IMG/VR virus record: IMGVR_UViG_3300042197_003248
Coordinates: 1-47,412 of that record
Length of the DNA: 47,412 nucleotides
Strand: one strand, 5' to 3'
Origin: a virus
Below are positions 9,318 through 17,058 of the stretch, in pieces. The translations under genes and the position numbers were made by a program. Numbering within the stretch: position 1 is the first letter of the stretch; every line of letters begins with the position of its first letter. The notes below the pieces were generated by a model. It worked only from the letters and a program-made list of their open reading frames with translations. It was not told where the DNA came from and ran no database searches.

Positions 9318-9811
9318 TACTTACTTCCCTCATTTAGTGCCCAAGCCAAAGCATCGAAACCATCGAGAGCTTTGGATCTTAAGATTGGGGTTAATACCAT
9401 TTGGTCGTCACCAATGGCTGCTACTATCACTTCTTTGCACTCTTGAGCAAAACTGGGGTACTTGCCCTTAATATCCATACGCAGCATTAAACCAGCTAGA
9501 CTATTGGCTTGACGAATTTCCTCTGTATTCTTTATTACTTGATCTTCTCCATCTAATTGGATTAATGTTTTCATATCCAAATATAAATCTCTGAGACGTC
9601 TAGCTTCATTTTTATCCATTTGTTGTTTAACGATCACTAAAACGTCTTTTGCTTCTTTGAGAATATTTTCGTCAGTAGGAGCAGCCAATTCCATAACATC
9701 CACAACTGTGGGCCTGTTGGGTAAAACATTTAATTTAGACAAATCAAACTTGGTTAGACCAGCCAGTATCAATAACCCAGCAACTAACAATAAAACATTA
9801 TTTTTTTTCAT
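9317..9811 (-). CDS. Small exported or membrane-anchored protein
   Basis: The protein has 164 residues, with an N-terminal Lys-Lys pair and a hydrophobic run (NNVLLLVAGLLILAGLTKF) typical of a signal peptide or single anchor. A mostly helical, charged domain without cysteine pairs follows. Its start overlaps the preceding gene's stop as ATGA, and it ends one base into the peptidase gene. It forms a tightly coupled set with the two upstream membrane proteins and the peptidase, so a shared role at the host envelope (lysis or entry) is plausible but unproven. Confidence 0.65.
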   Translation of the reverse strand: MKKNNVLLLVAGLLILAGLTKFDLSKLNVLPNRPTVVDVMELAAPTDENILKEAKDVLVIVKQQMDKNEARRLRDLYLDMKTLIQLDGEDQVIKNTEEIRQANSLAGLMLRMDIKGKYPSFAQECKEVIVAAIGDDQMVLTPILRSKALDGFDALAWALNEGSK

Positions 9812-10212
9812 ACTACCTTATCCTCTTTTTTAGCACAAACGTTTGGACTCAAAAAAGGAAACATTTGGTCTGCTACCTTTACAGCTTCTGCACAGCCGCT
9901 TTGTTCGGCAAGGTCTCTTGTTTGTTTCCAGCTTACTACTAACTTAAAAAACACATCATCCTTACCGTCTCCTGTTGCTTTAGGTAATACAACGGGGTCC
10001 ACTTTAGGAACATCAACCGTAGGAAGTTTGATTGATGTTGATCCAGACAGGAGTCCTTTGACCCTGTTAACTACCGAAGCAACCAACTGTTGTACCGGGC
10101 TGAGTCTCTCCTTGAACATAACCCAAACCACTAGACCCACACCAGCATAAAGAGCCAGATCCGTTGCGCTCAACTTGCTACTAAACTCTTGAAAACTTTC
10201 TGTAAAATTCAT
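9808..10212 (-). CDS. Small membrane protein
   Basis: The protein has 134 residues. One membrane segment is visible near residues 17-36 (LALYAGVGLVVWVMF). A basic, Pro/Val-rich linker and a short C-terminal helical region follow. GAGG lies five bases before the ATG, a strong ribosome site. It is followed by the exported 164-aa protein with an ATGA overlap. Family not recognised; the topology suits an envelope-associated or virion-membrane component. Confidence 0.6.
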   Translation of the reverse strand: MNFTESFQEFSSKLSATDLALYAGVGLVVWVMFKERLSPVQQLVASVVNRVKGLLSGSTSIKLPTVDVPKVDPVVLPKATGDGKDDVFFKLVVSWKQTRDLAEQSGCAEAVKVADQMFPFLSPNVCAKKEDKVV

Positions 10213-10223
10213 CTTATCCTCAC

Positions 10224-10652
10224 TTATTTGTCTGACACTCTTGGTTTAACATCAACAAAAACATTCACTTTGACATTAGGATCAACAAATACTCCAGTAT
10301 GACGGAAGGTTGTGACCATAGCATCAATGGTGGAACTTACTAGCACCATCAAGAACGACTTGACGTACTTATGTATAATAGGCTCTAAAACATTTGGAAC
10401 AAAGGGAATGTCTACCACAATGAAAACACTATCATAAAATTTACTTAATAATTCCATAGCAATGGCTTTCTTATCTTTGCCAGCTAGATCTTCTGCTGTG
10501 TTTTCTATAACTTGAATCACACTAGCTACCGCAAGCTGCAAAATTTTCCAAGCCTGAGCTACTGCAACAACTTTAACTTCATTCAGCGAGCTTTTTGCTT
10601 GAACTATTAGTTTTTCTACTTCTAGCGCTACTATTTCTTTTACTGTTGCCAT
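10224..10652 (-). CDS. Hypothetical helical protein overlapping the holin-like gene
   Basis: The protein has 142 residues, Ala/Val/Lys-rich and mostly amphipathic helix, with a moderately hydrophobic stretch near residues 70-100 (VFIVVDIPFVPNVLEPIIHKYVKSFLMVLVSS). Its ATG is preceded by AGAGGT at good spacing, which supports the annotated start even though it lies 74 bases inside the upstream gene in another frame. Function unknown. Confidence 0.6.
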   Translation of the reverse strand: MATVKEIVALEVEKLIVQAKSSLNEVKVVAVAQAWKILQLAVASVIQVIENTAEDLAGKDKKAIAMELLSKFYDSVFIVVDIPFVPNVLEPIIHKYVKSFLMVLVSSTIDAMVTTFRHTGVFVDPNVKVNVFVDVKPRVSDK

Positions 10653-10956
10653 TTTTTGACCTCTTGGGTTTGATAGGTTCTATTATTTCTACTATTTCTG
10701 CCGCTTCTTCTTTTTCGTTACCGACAGCATTCCACCAAGTTTGTTTAATTTCTTTTCTACTATTAATATATTTCCAGAGTATAGCTAATTGACCACCAAT
10801 TAAAATTATGCTTTCTACACCATGACTAACGTCTCTTATTAGATCTTCTTTTTGAGATATATCCCCTATAATACCTAATAAGTATAAACCACTGAACAAG
10901 AAACTAACAAAAGTGAACCAAAATTCACTAGTTTTATAGCCAGGCTTTATTTTCAT
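10579..10956 (-). CDS. Holin-like small membrane protein
   Basis: The protein has 125 residues. Two hydrophobic segments (about 11-31, FWFTFVSFLFSGLYLLGIIG, and 48-66, IILIGGQLAILWKY) are joined by a short charged loop. A highly basic Ser/Lys/Arg tail (SSARSRKTNSSSKKLAE) ends the protein. Size, two-segment topology and charged tail are typical of holins, but holins have little sequence conservation, so this rests on architecture. An AGGAG ribosome site precedes the start. The tail is encoded in the stretch shared with the next gene. Confidence 0.6.
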   Translation of the reverse strand: MKIKPGYKTSEFWFTFVSFLFSGLYLLGIIGDISQKEDLIRDVSHGVESIILIGGQLAILWKYINSRKEIKQTWWNAVGNEKEEAAEIVEIIEPIKPKRSKNGNSKRNSSARSRKTNSSSKKLAE

Positions 10957-10975
10957 GGTTTTTTCTCCTAGTTAT

Positions 10976-10985
10976 TTAATACACC
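10976..10985 (-). promoter_or_regulatory. GGTGTATTAA promoter-like element
   Basis: This copy of the GGTGTAT motif lies 20 bases before the holin-like gene, just upstream of its AGGAG ribosome site. If it is a -10 element, the leader would be very short and the SD near the mRNA 5' end. Confidence 0.35.
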
Positions 10986-11047
10986 AAAGACCGTCTATAG
11001 CTCAGTATCTAATAGTTCAACAGTATTGATGTCTATTGATAAATTGT

Positions 11048-11281
11048 CTATTTTGATAATGGTGTTGGTGTTACATTCAAAACTACTATGCATTGCTTGT
11101 TTTTAAAAGCCGAAAAGGTTAGATTATATGTCCCATAAATATCGTTATCTATACTGGTATAGGTATATGGCAAAACTTGTGAACCCAAATTTATAGGAGT
11201 ATTAGGGTTATTGACAGAATAAAATACTATATCTGCTATTTGCCCATTGTAATTATTAGAAGATATTAGAGCTTGACTCAT
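11048..11281 (-). CDS. Short paralogue of the peptidase N-terminal domain
   Basis: The protein has 77 residues and is clearly homologous to residues 1-66 of the next gene upstream (SS.NY.GQ.A.IVF.S.N.P......G.Q.LPY, then .YGTY.LTF..FKNK.CIV). It ends VTPTPLSK, the beginning of the Thr/Pro motif used in the stalk proteins. It overlaps the peptidase stop as ATGA. I infer a stand-alone virion-attachment or capping domain, or the remnant of a longer stalk protein. Confidence 0.65.
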   Translation of the reverse strand: MSQALISSNNYNGQIADIVFYSVNNPNTPINLGSQVLPYTYTSIDNDIYGTYNLTFSAFKNKQCIVVLNVTPTPLSK

Positions 11282-12339
11282 ATATTAACAGATCCTATTT
11301 TATTTAAATCTTCAGGTATTTGACAATGCAAGTGTAGGTGGTTTTGTGGAACTACTTGAGAAACAATATTCAGAGACGGAACACTTTCTCCACCAGACAG
11401 CTTGGCTATGTATCCAAAATCTACCAAAATTTGGATGGAAAGATTAGAAAGTATAGAATTTTGTCCTGGACCATAGGTTCCTACCATAAGCTCATTAGAT
11501 AATCCGGGATAAGAATACCCTCCCGATCCAACATACGCACTACTTCTATAATTATTTTCCCAATGAGCAGATGATGTTCCTGATCCCCCGAAATCTTCGA
11601 GAGGAATTTTATTTCTTGGGCTGGTGTCTGAAGTAATACTATCATAGGCCATACCACAATTAGTATAGCTAGTTCCATCTAGAAAAAAGTTTGATGGAGG
11701 CACGGCTCCATAAGCAGACAAAGAAGACGACCAATAAATACCTATACCTAAAGCGTGTCCCAGTTCATGCGTTAATACATTGATCCAGTCTTGATCATTA
11801 AAAAAAGCAGAATAATAACTATTAATGTTCAATTGAAACGTTACCGAATTGAATTGAACTCCAGGACCGGATGTTTGTAAGTCAACATATTCCCATGGTC
11901 CGCAACTAGCTATAGTAAAGTCATTGCTGTCATTAAACAGATTAAATCGTCCAGCTTTTAACGATAATCCATTCCATCCTGGCACCAAATTAGCTATAGC
12001 AGATCGGACTTGTGGATTGTATCCAATATATTTATTCCATCTGTTAGATGCTATCTCTAGATAACTATTGTATGGAGACGGTATTGAACCGAGCCAAGAC
12101 GTACTATCGAATAATTTATTTTCTATTTGATTAGGATCATCGATAGAAACTATGCATTTTTTATTTTTGAAAGAAGGAAACGTTAATACATAAGTACCAT
12201 ATACATCTTCGTGTTCTCTAATATATGGTAATATTTGGACTCCCAAATCTACAGAGATATGAGGACTATTGATTGAAAAAAAAACTATGTTGGCATTTTG
12301 CCCACTATAATTAGTTGAAGATACTAATACTTTTCCCAT
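11278..12339 (-). CDS. Leishmanolysin-like zinc metallopeptidase
   Basis: The protein has 353 residues. Residues 1-66 are the small domain shared with the next gene. The peptidase domain has the zinc motif HELGHALGIG (His191, Glu192, His195), a distant third-His candidate in AHWE (His259), and ELM (Met285) followed by a '..NLSIQILVDFGY' block. That order (HExxH, HW, ELM, then LS...L.D.GY) is characteristic of the M8/leishmanolysin-type zincins. No signal peptide is seen. The fused N-terminal domain suggests virion anchoring, so it may degrade host-surface protein during entry. Confidence 0.8.
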   Translation of the reverse strand: MGKVLVSSTNYSGQNANIVFFSINSPHISVDLGVQILPYIREHEDVYGTYVLTFPSFKNKKCIVSIDDPNQIENKLFDSTSWLGSIPSPYNSYLEIASNRWNKYIGYNPQVRSAIANLVPGWNGLSLKAGRFNLFNDSNDFTIASCGPWEYVDLQTSGPGVQFNSVTFQLNINSYYSAFFNDQDWINVLTHELGHALGIGIYWSSSLSAYGAVPPSNFFLDGTSYTNCGMAYDSITSDTSPRNKIPLEDFGGSGTSSAHWENNYRSSAYVGSGGYSYPGLSNELMVGTYGPGQNSILSNLSIQILVDFGYIAKLSGGESVPSLNIVSQVVPQNHLHLHCQIPEDLNKIGSVNI

Positions 12340-12543
12340 TTATGATGGAGTGCCCCACGGAGCATAATATAAGGTTTCATCGAAGCGATTATTTATTAAG
12401 CTAACAAACACATCCAACCCATTTTCTGTATCACGACTATTGTCAAATGTGAGAGCCTGACCCGCTTTAGTTACATTTAATACCGACGCTCCATTCTTGA
12501 TATTCTGAGAAGGTAAAGCTTTGATTAAATCTGGAGTTGCCAT
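12340..12543 (-). CDS. Hypothetical small protein
   Basis: The protein has 67 residues, starting MATPDLIKALPSQNIKNGAS. It is polar, with no membrane segment, and ends APWGTPS. The stop is immediately followed by the start of the metallopeptidase gene. AGGAG lies upstream of the ATG. The short N-terminal helix and beta-like remainder resemble small virion accessory proteins, but I recognise no family. Confidence 0.55.
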   Translation of the reverse strand: MATPDLIKALPSQNIKNGASVLNVTKAGQALTFDNSRDTENGLDVFVSLINNRFDETLYYAPWGTPS

Positions 12544-12554
12544 TTATATCTCCT

Positions 12555-12875
12555 TTATGTTTTTTCTATTCTGTCTTCTAGTGCTTCTAGTGTTTTTCCC
12601 AACATAGCAATCTGAATTTTTAATTCATTCATGACTTCGGTGTTTCTTTGTAAAGCAGTTGCGAATGCTGCTTGGCTTTCTTTGCCACTATTAAGTCTTT
12701 CCATAATAAATTGCCTGTCATGAACATATGGACTTTGGGTTTCGATCATACTAAGCACTTCTGCTTTTGTTGCCATATTTCGTCCGATGGTTACCCAAAA
12801 ACCTAACATGGTCACAATAATTCCGATGCTGGTAGTGGCTATATTTTCCCAGAAATGAATTATGGTTTCGCTCAT
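12555..12875 (-). CDS. Membrane-anchored coiled-coil protein
   Basis: The protein has 106 residues. A hydrophobic segment near residues 14-30 (TTSIGIIVTMLGFWVTIG) precedes a helical, charged region with a C-terminal coiled coil (MNELKIQIAMLGKTLEALEDRIEK). This layout recalls small phage holin or hemolysin XhlA-like and spanin-like proteins, though the membrane segment is at the opposite end from XhlA. The gene follows a terminator, so it may start a new transcript with the genes below it. Confidence 0.55.
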   Translation of the reverse strand: MSETIIHFWENIATTSIGIIVTMLGFWVTIGRNMATKAEVLSMIETQSPYVHDRQFIMERLNSGKESQAAFATALQRNTEVMNELKIQIAMLGKTLEALEDRIEKT

Positions 12876-12898
12876 TAAAAAGTCTCCATAAAAAGAAA

Positions 12899-12936
12899 AT
12901 CACCGATACAACATAATAATACACTGTATCGGTGAT
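12899..12936 (-). terminator. Rho-independent terminator
   Basis: A perfect 12-bp inverted repeat (ATCACCGATACA at 12899-12910, TGTATCGGTGAT at 12925-12936) with a 14-nt loop lies 28 bases after the 179-aa gene. On the minus strand the stem is followed by TTTTCTTTTT. Confidence 0.8.
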
Positions 12937-12964
12937 CTCGTAATAAAAATTACTATTCTAATTA

Positions 12965-13504
12965 TCAGCCGCCGGTTTTGGCCTTATAATCAGCCTTAAC
13001 AGCACCCTGACCAAGACGATAAACTAACTTACCGGGTACGGCTCTTGTGGGATTGGCCGCAACGTCAGAACCAAAGTTGTCTGTTGTTGAGGTTGGATTA
13101 ACGGTAAATTTACCGGTAAACATATTGAAATTACCAGCCCTCATAGCCGTAGCTTTACGAACCACTCTGCGAGCTTCAATCTTATGGATACTCTGAATTT
13201 GGCCGGGCACCGTAGCAAGTCCTAGCAGAACATTGCTTGATGAGCCACCTATAACTACTGGAAGTCTGGCTCCGATTGGTTTCTGAGTACTGTAAGCAAA
13301 AACGCCAGCACTAACAGCAGGATCAGTAGTTTCACGATCTACTACTTTTGAACCTGTTGGTACTTGTTCTCTACCAAGACCTACCTTAACAAGCTTACCG
13401 TTTGGGCTTCCAGCATTAACGGCCACGCCACGATTATTTCGTGTGGATCCGCCGGTGCGGTATGTTCCAGTAACGGGTGAACCATTTTGTTGAATTGTTG
13501 CCAT
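12965..13504 (-). CDS. Probable structural (virion) protein
   Basis: The protein has 179 residues and is Gly/Ala/Thr/Val-rich, with no membrane segment and repeated basic patches (EARRVVRKATAMRAGN). Codons are more GC-rich than in neighbouring genes. It has its own AGGAG ribosome site, a TATACT box upstream and a strong terminator behind it. Monocistronic layout with strong signals usually marks an abundant virion protein. I cannot name the family; minor capsid, decoration or head-fibre protein are possibilities. Confidence 0.6.
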   Translation of the reverse strand: MATIQQNGSPVTGTYRTGGSTRNNRGVAVNAGSPNGKLVKVGLGREQVPTGSKVVDRETTDPAVSAGVFAYSTQKPIGARLPVVIGGSSSNVLLGLATVPGQIQSIHKIEARRVVRKATAMRAGNFNMFTGKFTVNPTSTTDNFGSDVAANPTRAVPGKLVYRLGQGAVKADYKAKTGG

Positions 13505-13530
13505 TATAATCTCCTAGGAATAAAAAGGTG

Positions 13531-13542
13531 ATGACTAGTCAT
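13531..13542. promoter_or_regulatory. Palindrome ATGACTAGTCAT upstream of the structural gene
   Basis: This perfect 12-nt palindrome lies between a TATACT box (GGGGTATACT on the minus strand, 13547-13556) and the ribosome site of the 179-aa gene. Its place just downstream of the presumed -10 suits an operator or a 5' mRNA hairpin. Confidence 0.35.
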
Positions 13543-13563
13543 TCTTAGTATACCCCAAAAACA

Positions 13564-14220
13564 CTAAATACTATTATTTTTGACTAATAATTCGAGTGAA
13601 GCTAGGTGATTCACCCTTAATCCATATACTCCAGACTTGTGTACGTTGTCTATTTGGGTTTTGTGCCATATATTCCCATTACATACTACCTCTATGCCGG
13701 ATTTGGTCATAAGGTATTTAGCCGCAATTATATTATCATTAATGTCATCTAACATAAAACCAGACGATGGCAGGACCCTTTTGATATCAAAGGTTTTAAG
13801 TATCTGACATACTTTGGCCAGTATTTCGTGGCTGAAAATCCTATACTCTAACATATATCTTAATTCTACATTATATTTAGAGCAAATTTCTGCATTAGCT
13901 TTTATATCTTCTCTAAATTTATCATACTTGCGATTCACAATAAGTTTAGAGGGCATACTAATATCGACTATGTTAACTCTGCTGTTTTTAGCCAATATTT
14001 GCGATACGGTTTGATTTCTAGTTGCTGTATCGCTCAATCCCATAGGATAATCGATCACGCAAGATAAAGCAACAGAGTCGTCTAACAATCCCTTGATATA
14101 AGACAAGCTGTATGGATGCACAGATACTACAGAGGGTTTCATTTTCATAGCCGAGGCTATGTTTTGTTTTACTTCCTCTTCATTAATAGAAATGTCATAG
14201 CAAGCGTACTCTGTATGCAT
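13564..14220 (-). CDS. DeoC-like (deoxyribose-phosphate aldolase fold) protein
   Basis: The protein has 218 residues of the DeoC TIM-barrel type: VSVHPYSL, CVIDYPMGLSD (the VxDFPxG block), a central 'ELRYMLEYR' strand, and VLPSSGF near residue 150. In active aldolases the last block reads VKTSTGF and its Lys forms the Schiff base; here the position appears to be Leu. The protein may therefore be a non-catalytic relative or use another residue. It sits two bases after the ClpP-like gene among assembly-type genes. A nucleotide-salvage role is the alternative. Confidence 0.65.
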   Translation of the reverse strand: MHTEYACYDISINEEEVKQNIASAMKMKPSVVSVHPYSLSYIKGLLDDSVALSCVIDYPMGLSDTATRNQTVSQILAKNSRVNIVDISMPSKLIVNRKYDKFREDIKANAEICSKYNVELRYMLEYRIFSHEILAKVCQILKTFDIKRVLPSSGFMLDDINDNIIAAKYLMTKSGIEVVCNGNIWHKTQIDNVHKSGVYGLRVNHLASLELLVKNNSI

Positions 14221-14221
14221 C

Positions 14222-14896
14222 TTATCTCTTGGCGTATGTTTTTAGAAAATCGATGTTAGGAAATTTTTTACTACCAAGAATACCATCAGCAAAACCATAC
14301 TCTACTGATTTCTGTGCAGTGAGTATCCAGTCGCATTTGTTGGCCAATTGTGACGTAATATGTTTTTTAGCCATCATACGTTTCCAATTTTTTTCTTTAT
14401 ATATGCTACTATTCATACACCGATCAGAAAAAACATCAACCATCTTATCGCACTCTAATTCGTTCCATTCAATAGAGCTGGCCGCTGCTTTACTGTGTTC
14501 TCCATCCAAACTAAAAGAACCATAATGAATCAACATACTGGTGTTAGGCATCAAAATTCTCAGATCAGCAGCCTGTAATAAAAAACTACTAGAGGATTCT
14601 ACTTTAGCGTATGCTAGTATAACAACTGGGGCTTTAGAAAATTTTATAGCATCAAACATACCAAGACAATCCTGCCAATCCCCTCCTGGTAAATGCATAT
14701 GTACTAAAATAGGCTCAAGAGAAAGAAGATTTAGATGTCTTAGGTTTTTTTCAAAAATAATAGCCGAGCGATAATCGACTCCGGACTCTTCATCTGCTTC
14801 TGATACATATGAATGCAGATATATTTCTCTATTTTGTAGATCTATATTATGACTATGTATGGTAACTATATCAGAATCTTTATTAGATGGAGACAT
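14222..14896 (-). CDS. ClpP-like serine protease, candidate prohead protease
   Basis: The protein has 224 residues of the ClpP/crotonase-like fold. The segment VESSSSFLLQAADLRILMPNT aligns with the ClpP nucleophile region, with Ser101 the likely catalytic residue. IHYG (His124) is the histidine block, and CDWILTAQKSVEYGFADGIL the aspartate block. The oxyanion Gly-Gly is in LPGGDW. Phages commonly use ClpP-like proteases for head maturation, and the neighbours suit that, but no capsid gene is visible to confirm it. Confidence 0.75.
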   Translation of the reverse strand: MSPSNKDSDIVTIHSHNIDLQNREIYLHSYVSEADEESGVDYRSAIIFEKNLRHLNLLSLEPILVHMHLPGGDWQDCLGMFDAIKFSKAPVVILAYAKVESSSSFLLQAADLRILMPNTSMLIHYGSFSLDGEHSKAAASSIEWNELECDKMVDVFSDRCMNSSIYKEKNWKRMMAKKHITSQLANKCDWILTAQKSVEYGFADGILGSKKFPNIDFLKTYAKR

Positions 14897-14904
14897 ATAA
14901 ATAT

Positions 14905-15348
14905 TTATCCTAGGTATTCGTACACATTATCATTTATGTTTTTCATTACATCAGCATCTTTGAAAACCTTGCCAATAGCAATTCTAAAGCGATATCTAGT
15001 AAATATATCCAGAGTTTCTACTCCGTCAGTTTCCTCTATAATTTGTACTATTTTTCTTGATATGTTGAAATTGGTGTGACCCATCCAAAAATTAAAAATT
15101 TTACCACTTGCAGTATTTTCGTTAAACGGAATAATACCCATGGGGGTAGCCAAAACTCTTACTTTATGTGATTTAGTAAATTTTTTAATGACTTCGTCTT
15201 TATCGTCTTCCCAATCACTAGTTTCTGTATTAGTTTCCGGATTCTCTTCGTCGTTAAATTCTGCGTCTAGCATTTGATCAATATTTTCTTCATCATCTGA
15301 CCCAAAGGGATCAATCCATTTTTGCCAAACAATCATGTGTTTTTTCAT
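14905..15348 (-). CDS. Hypothetical acidic protein
   Basis: The protein has 147 residues. An Asp/Glu-rich first half (residues 17-52, DDEENIDQML...EDDKDEV) is followed by a compact alpha/beta domain (VRVLATPMGIIPF ... FNFWMGHTNF). A second in-frame Met at residue 5 is an alternative start. It lies eight bases upstream of the ClpP-like gene. An acidic linker plus small domain would fit a scaffold or chaperone role in head assembly, but the family is not recognised. Confidence 0.55.
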   Translation of the reverse strand: MKKHMIVWQKWIDPFGSDDEENIDQMLDAEFNDEENPETNTETSDWEDDKDEVIKKFTKSHKVRVLATPMGIIPFNENTASGKIFNFWMGHTNFNISRKIVQIIEETDGVETLDIFTRYRFRIAIGKVFKDADVMKNINDNVYEYLG

Positions 15349-15423
15349 GTTAAAGAGACCTGATGGTTTTATAGCCAGATAACACCATAATATATAGTAC
15401 GAGATGCATCACAAACAGCAAGA

Positions 15424-15855
15424 CTACTCTGTTGTGCGAAAAGCAGATAATGGCCTGATAACTGGCTGATTAGGTTTATGTCTAGTCTTTTTCTGATGTT
15501 CTATGTGTAATAACCCCCAGAATACTAGTACATTTTCTAGAAATAGTTTATCCTGAATATTATCTGTATTATCTATTCTTTTTTGAATAAACTTAATAAT
15601 ATCTGGCATTAATAATCCTTCATTAATATATAATAGCAAATTCGCATAATTTTCGGCAGAGCTTGTCAGTTCGTCATTTGACATATTGTCAGTTTCCGGT
15701 ATATAACAAGAAACATCCACAGACTTATTATGATTCAAAATAAAACTCAATCCCCCCGTTCCCTGCTCATCGTTAGATGACTTTTTCTGTGTTGACACAG
15801 GCAAAAAAATACTATAAACGAATCTAATGATACTGATAATGTAATTATATAGCAT
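15424..15855 (-). CDS. Hypothetical protein with N-terminal hydrophobic segment
   Basis: The protein has 143 residues. It begins MLYNYIISIIRFVYSIFLPV, a membrane-anchor-like run, then a polar helical domain and a basic tail ending FRTTE. I preferred the ATG at 15855 to an in-frame TTG at 15873. It overlaps the sigma-factor gene's 3' end by 11 nt. Function unknown. The overlap implies translational coupling, and a membrane-tethered regulator of the sigma factor is a possible but untested idea. Confidence 0.55.
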   Translation of the reverse strand: MLYNYIISIIRFVYSIFLPVSTQKKSSNDEQGTGGLSFILNHNKSVDVSCYIPETDNMSNDELTSSAENYANLLLYINEGLLMPDIIKFIQKRIDNTDNIQDKLFLENVLVFWGLLHIEHQKKTRHKPNQPVIRPLSAFRTTE

Positions 15856-16441
15856 TTGTAGCTTCTGAATCAAATCTTTTAATAGTTTCTAGTCCTCTTT
15901 TGATATTTTGTCTTACTGCTTCTCTAGATACTCCGAAAACCTTGCCTATTTCAGAAAGTGTTTTATCTTCAAAATAATACATCTCTATTTGTTCTTTTTG
16001 TTTTTTTGTTATTAGTCCATGATTGAGCAAAACAGATATGTTCTCTTTGAGTTGACTGTGGTACTCTTTATTTATCAGAATATCTACTGGAGACATGCTG
16101 TTATCAGAAATGGTAGACTCTAAAGAGGAGCTATCGTCGCTCTCGAAATCCAGGCTTTTGGTTTTTTGTTGTTTATATTTGTTTGTGACATAGGTTTTTA
16201 TAGCCCAAATAGCGCATTGGTTGCGATATGAGTACAACGTCTTTTTTAAGCCTGTTTTTCCTGTACGATTAGCGTCGTATCTCCAATCAGCATACATTAA
16301 AGCAGTGGCGACGTCTGATATTGCCTCTTCATTTTTAAGCATTTCTGCCGAAAGGCCATTATAGAATTTTGGCGCAAATTTAGAAATGGTCTTCTTCGCT
16401 AATGATATGTATGTATGCAACGACTCGTATGTTTTTTCCAT
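15845..16441 (-). CDS. Phage sigma-70-family sigma factor
   Basis: The protein has 198 residues. The C-terminal region-4 helix-turn-helix is clear: LSEIGKVFGVSREAVRQNI followed by KRGLETIKRF. The region-2-like helical part (about residues 50-95, including 'SYRNQCAIWAIKTYVTNKYKQ') is shorter than in housekeeping sigmas. An acidic Ser-rich linker joins them. I chose the ATG at 16441 over 16474 because AAGGA is correctly spaced before it. It probably directs host polymerase to phage late or middle promoters, like T4 gp55. Alternative: a non-sigma HTH regulator, less likely given the region-2 helices. Confidence 0.8.
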   Translation of the reverse strand: MEKTYESLHTYISLAKKTISKFAPKFYNGLSAEMLKNEEAISDVATALMYADWRYDANRTGKTGLKKTLYSYRNQCAIWAIKTYVTNKYKQQKTKSLDFESDDSSSLESTISDNSMSPVDILINKEYHSQLKENISVLLNHGLITKKQKEQIEMYYFEDKTLSEIGKVFGVSREAVRQNIKRGLETIKRFDSEATNAI

Positions 16442-16477
16442 TGAAATTTCCTTAGGTTTCCTAGTTAGAATCAAAAA

Positions 16478-17056
16478 TTATTTAGTCAATTTTTTCCAAG
16501 TATCCGAATCTGGTCTGTCTTTGTCTCCTGGCTTAGCTGGTTTATATTTTTTTCCCATCCTCTCTTTTTTCTTACGAATATTTTCCCACAACCCAGGTCT
16601 GTTGGCTGCTTCTGTATTATCGTCAGACTGGTTGACATACATGACAAAATCGTGAATCGTTCGCATGTAATCCTCAGTTATGGCGATTTTACCCTGTAGC
16701 CAGCTTTCTGTCAAGTTTTCGGCTACTTGTGGATTAGAGAGAGCGTCTAATATTTCTTTTGCATGAGTCATTATCGCCATAAGGGATCCTACGCTCATAT
16801 CATAAAAGTCTTTCTTGTATTCCATCATTTCTTGTTCAACCGATTCTATTTCAGAATCTTCAACTTCTAGAAAATCACCATCTTCTGCTTTGGTGTTTTT
16901 GATTTGCTTTAACTTCTGTTGAACGGCTTGTATTTCTAGCAATTCTTTCATATCTTCCAGAGTTAGGTCCGGACTATCAACAGGCTCTTCGCAACATTTG
17001 GAGTGTTGAGAGAGAATATCATTGATGTCTGATAAAATATCATTGATACGATCCAT
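16478..17056 (-). CDS. Phage protein with conserved basic tail, probably assembly-related
   Basis: The protein has 192 residues. The first half is coiled coil and acidic (LTLEDMKELLEIQAVQQKLKQIK); the middle is helical. The C-terminal block RPGLWENIRKKKERMGKKYK, continuing PAKPGDKDRPD, is a conserved basic element I associate with structural-region proteins of environmental phages, by recall only. It sits three bases before the ferritin-like gene's stop in a run that includes a ClpP-like protease, so scaffold or internal head protein is a reasonable guess. Confidence 0.6.
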   Translation of the reverse strand: MDRINDILSDINDILSQHSKCCEEPVDSPDLTLEDMKELLEIQAVQQKLKQIKNTKAEDGDFLEVEDSEIESVEQEMMEYKKDFYDMSVGSLMAIMTHAKEILDALSNPQVAENLTESWLQGKIAITEDYMRTIHDFVMYVNQSDDNTEAANRPGLWENIRKKKERMGKKYKPAKPGDKDRPDSDTWKKLTK

Positions 17057-17058
17057 AA

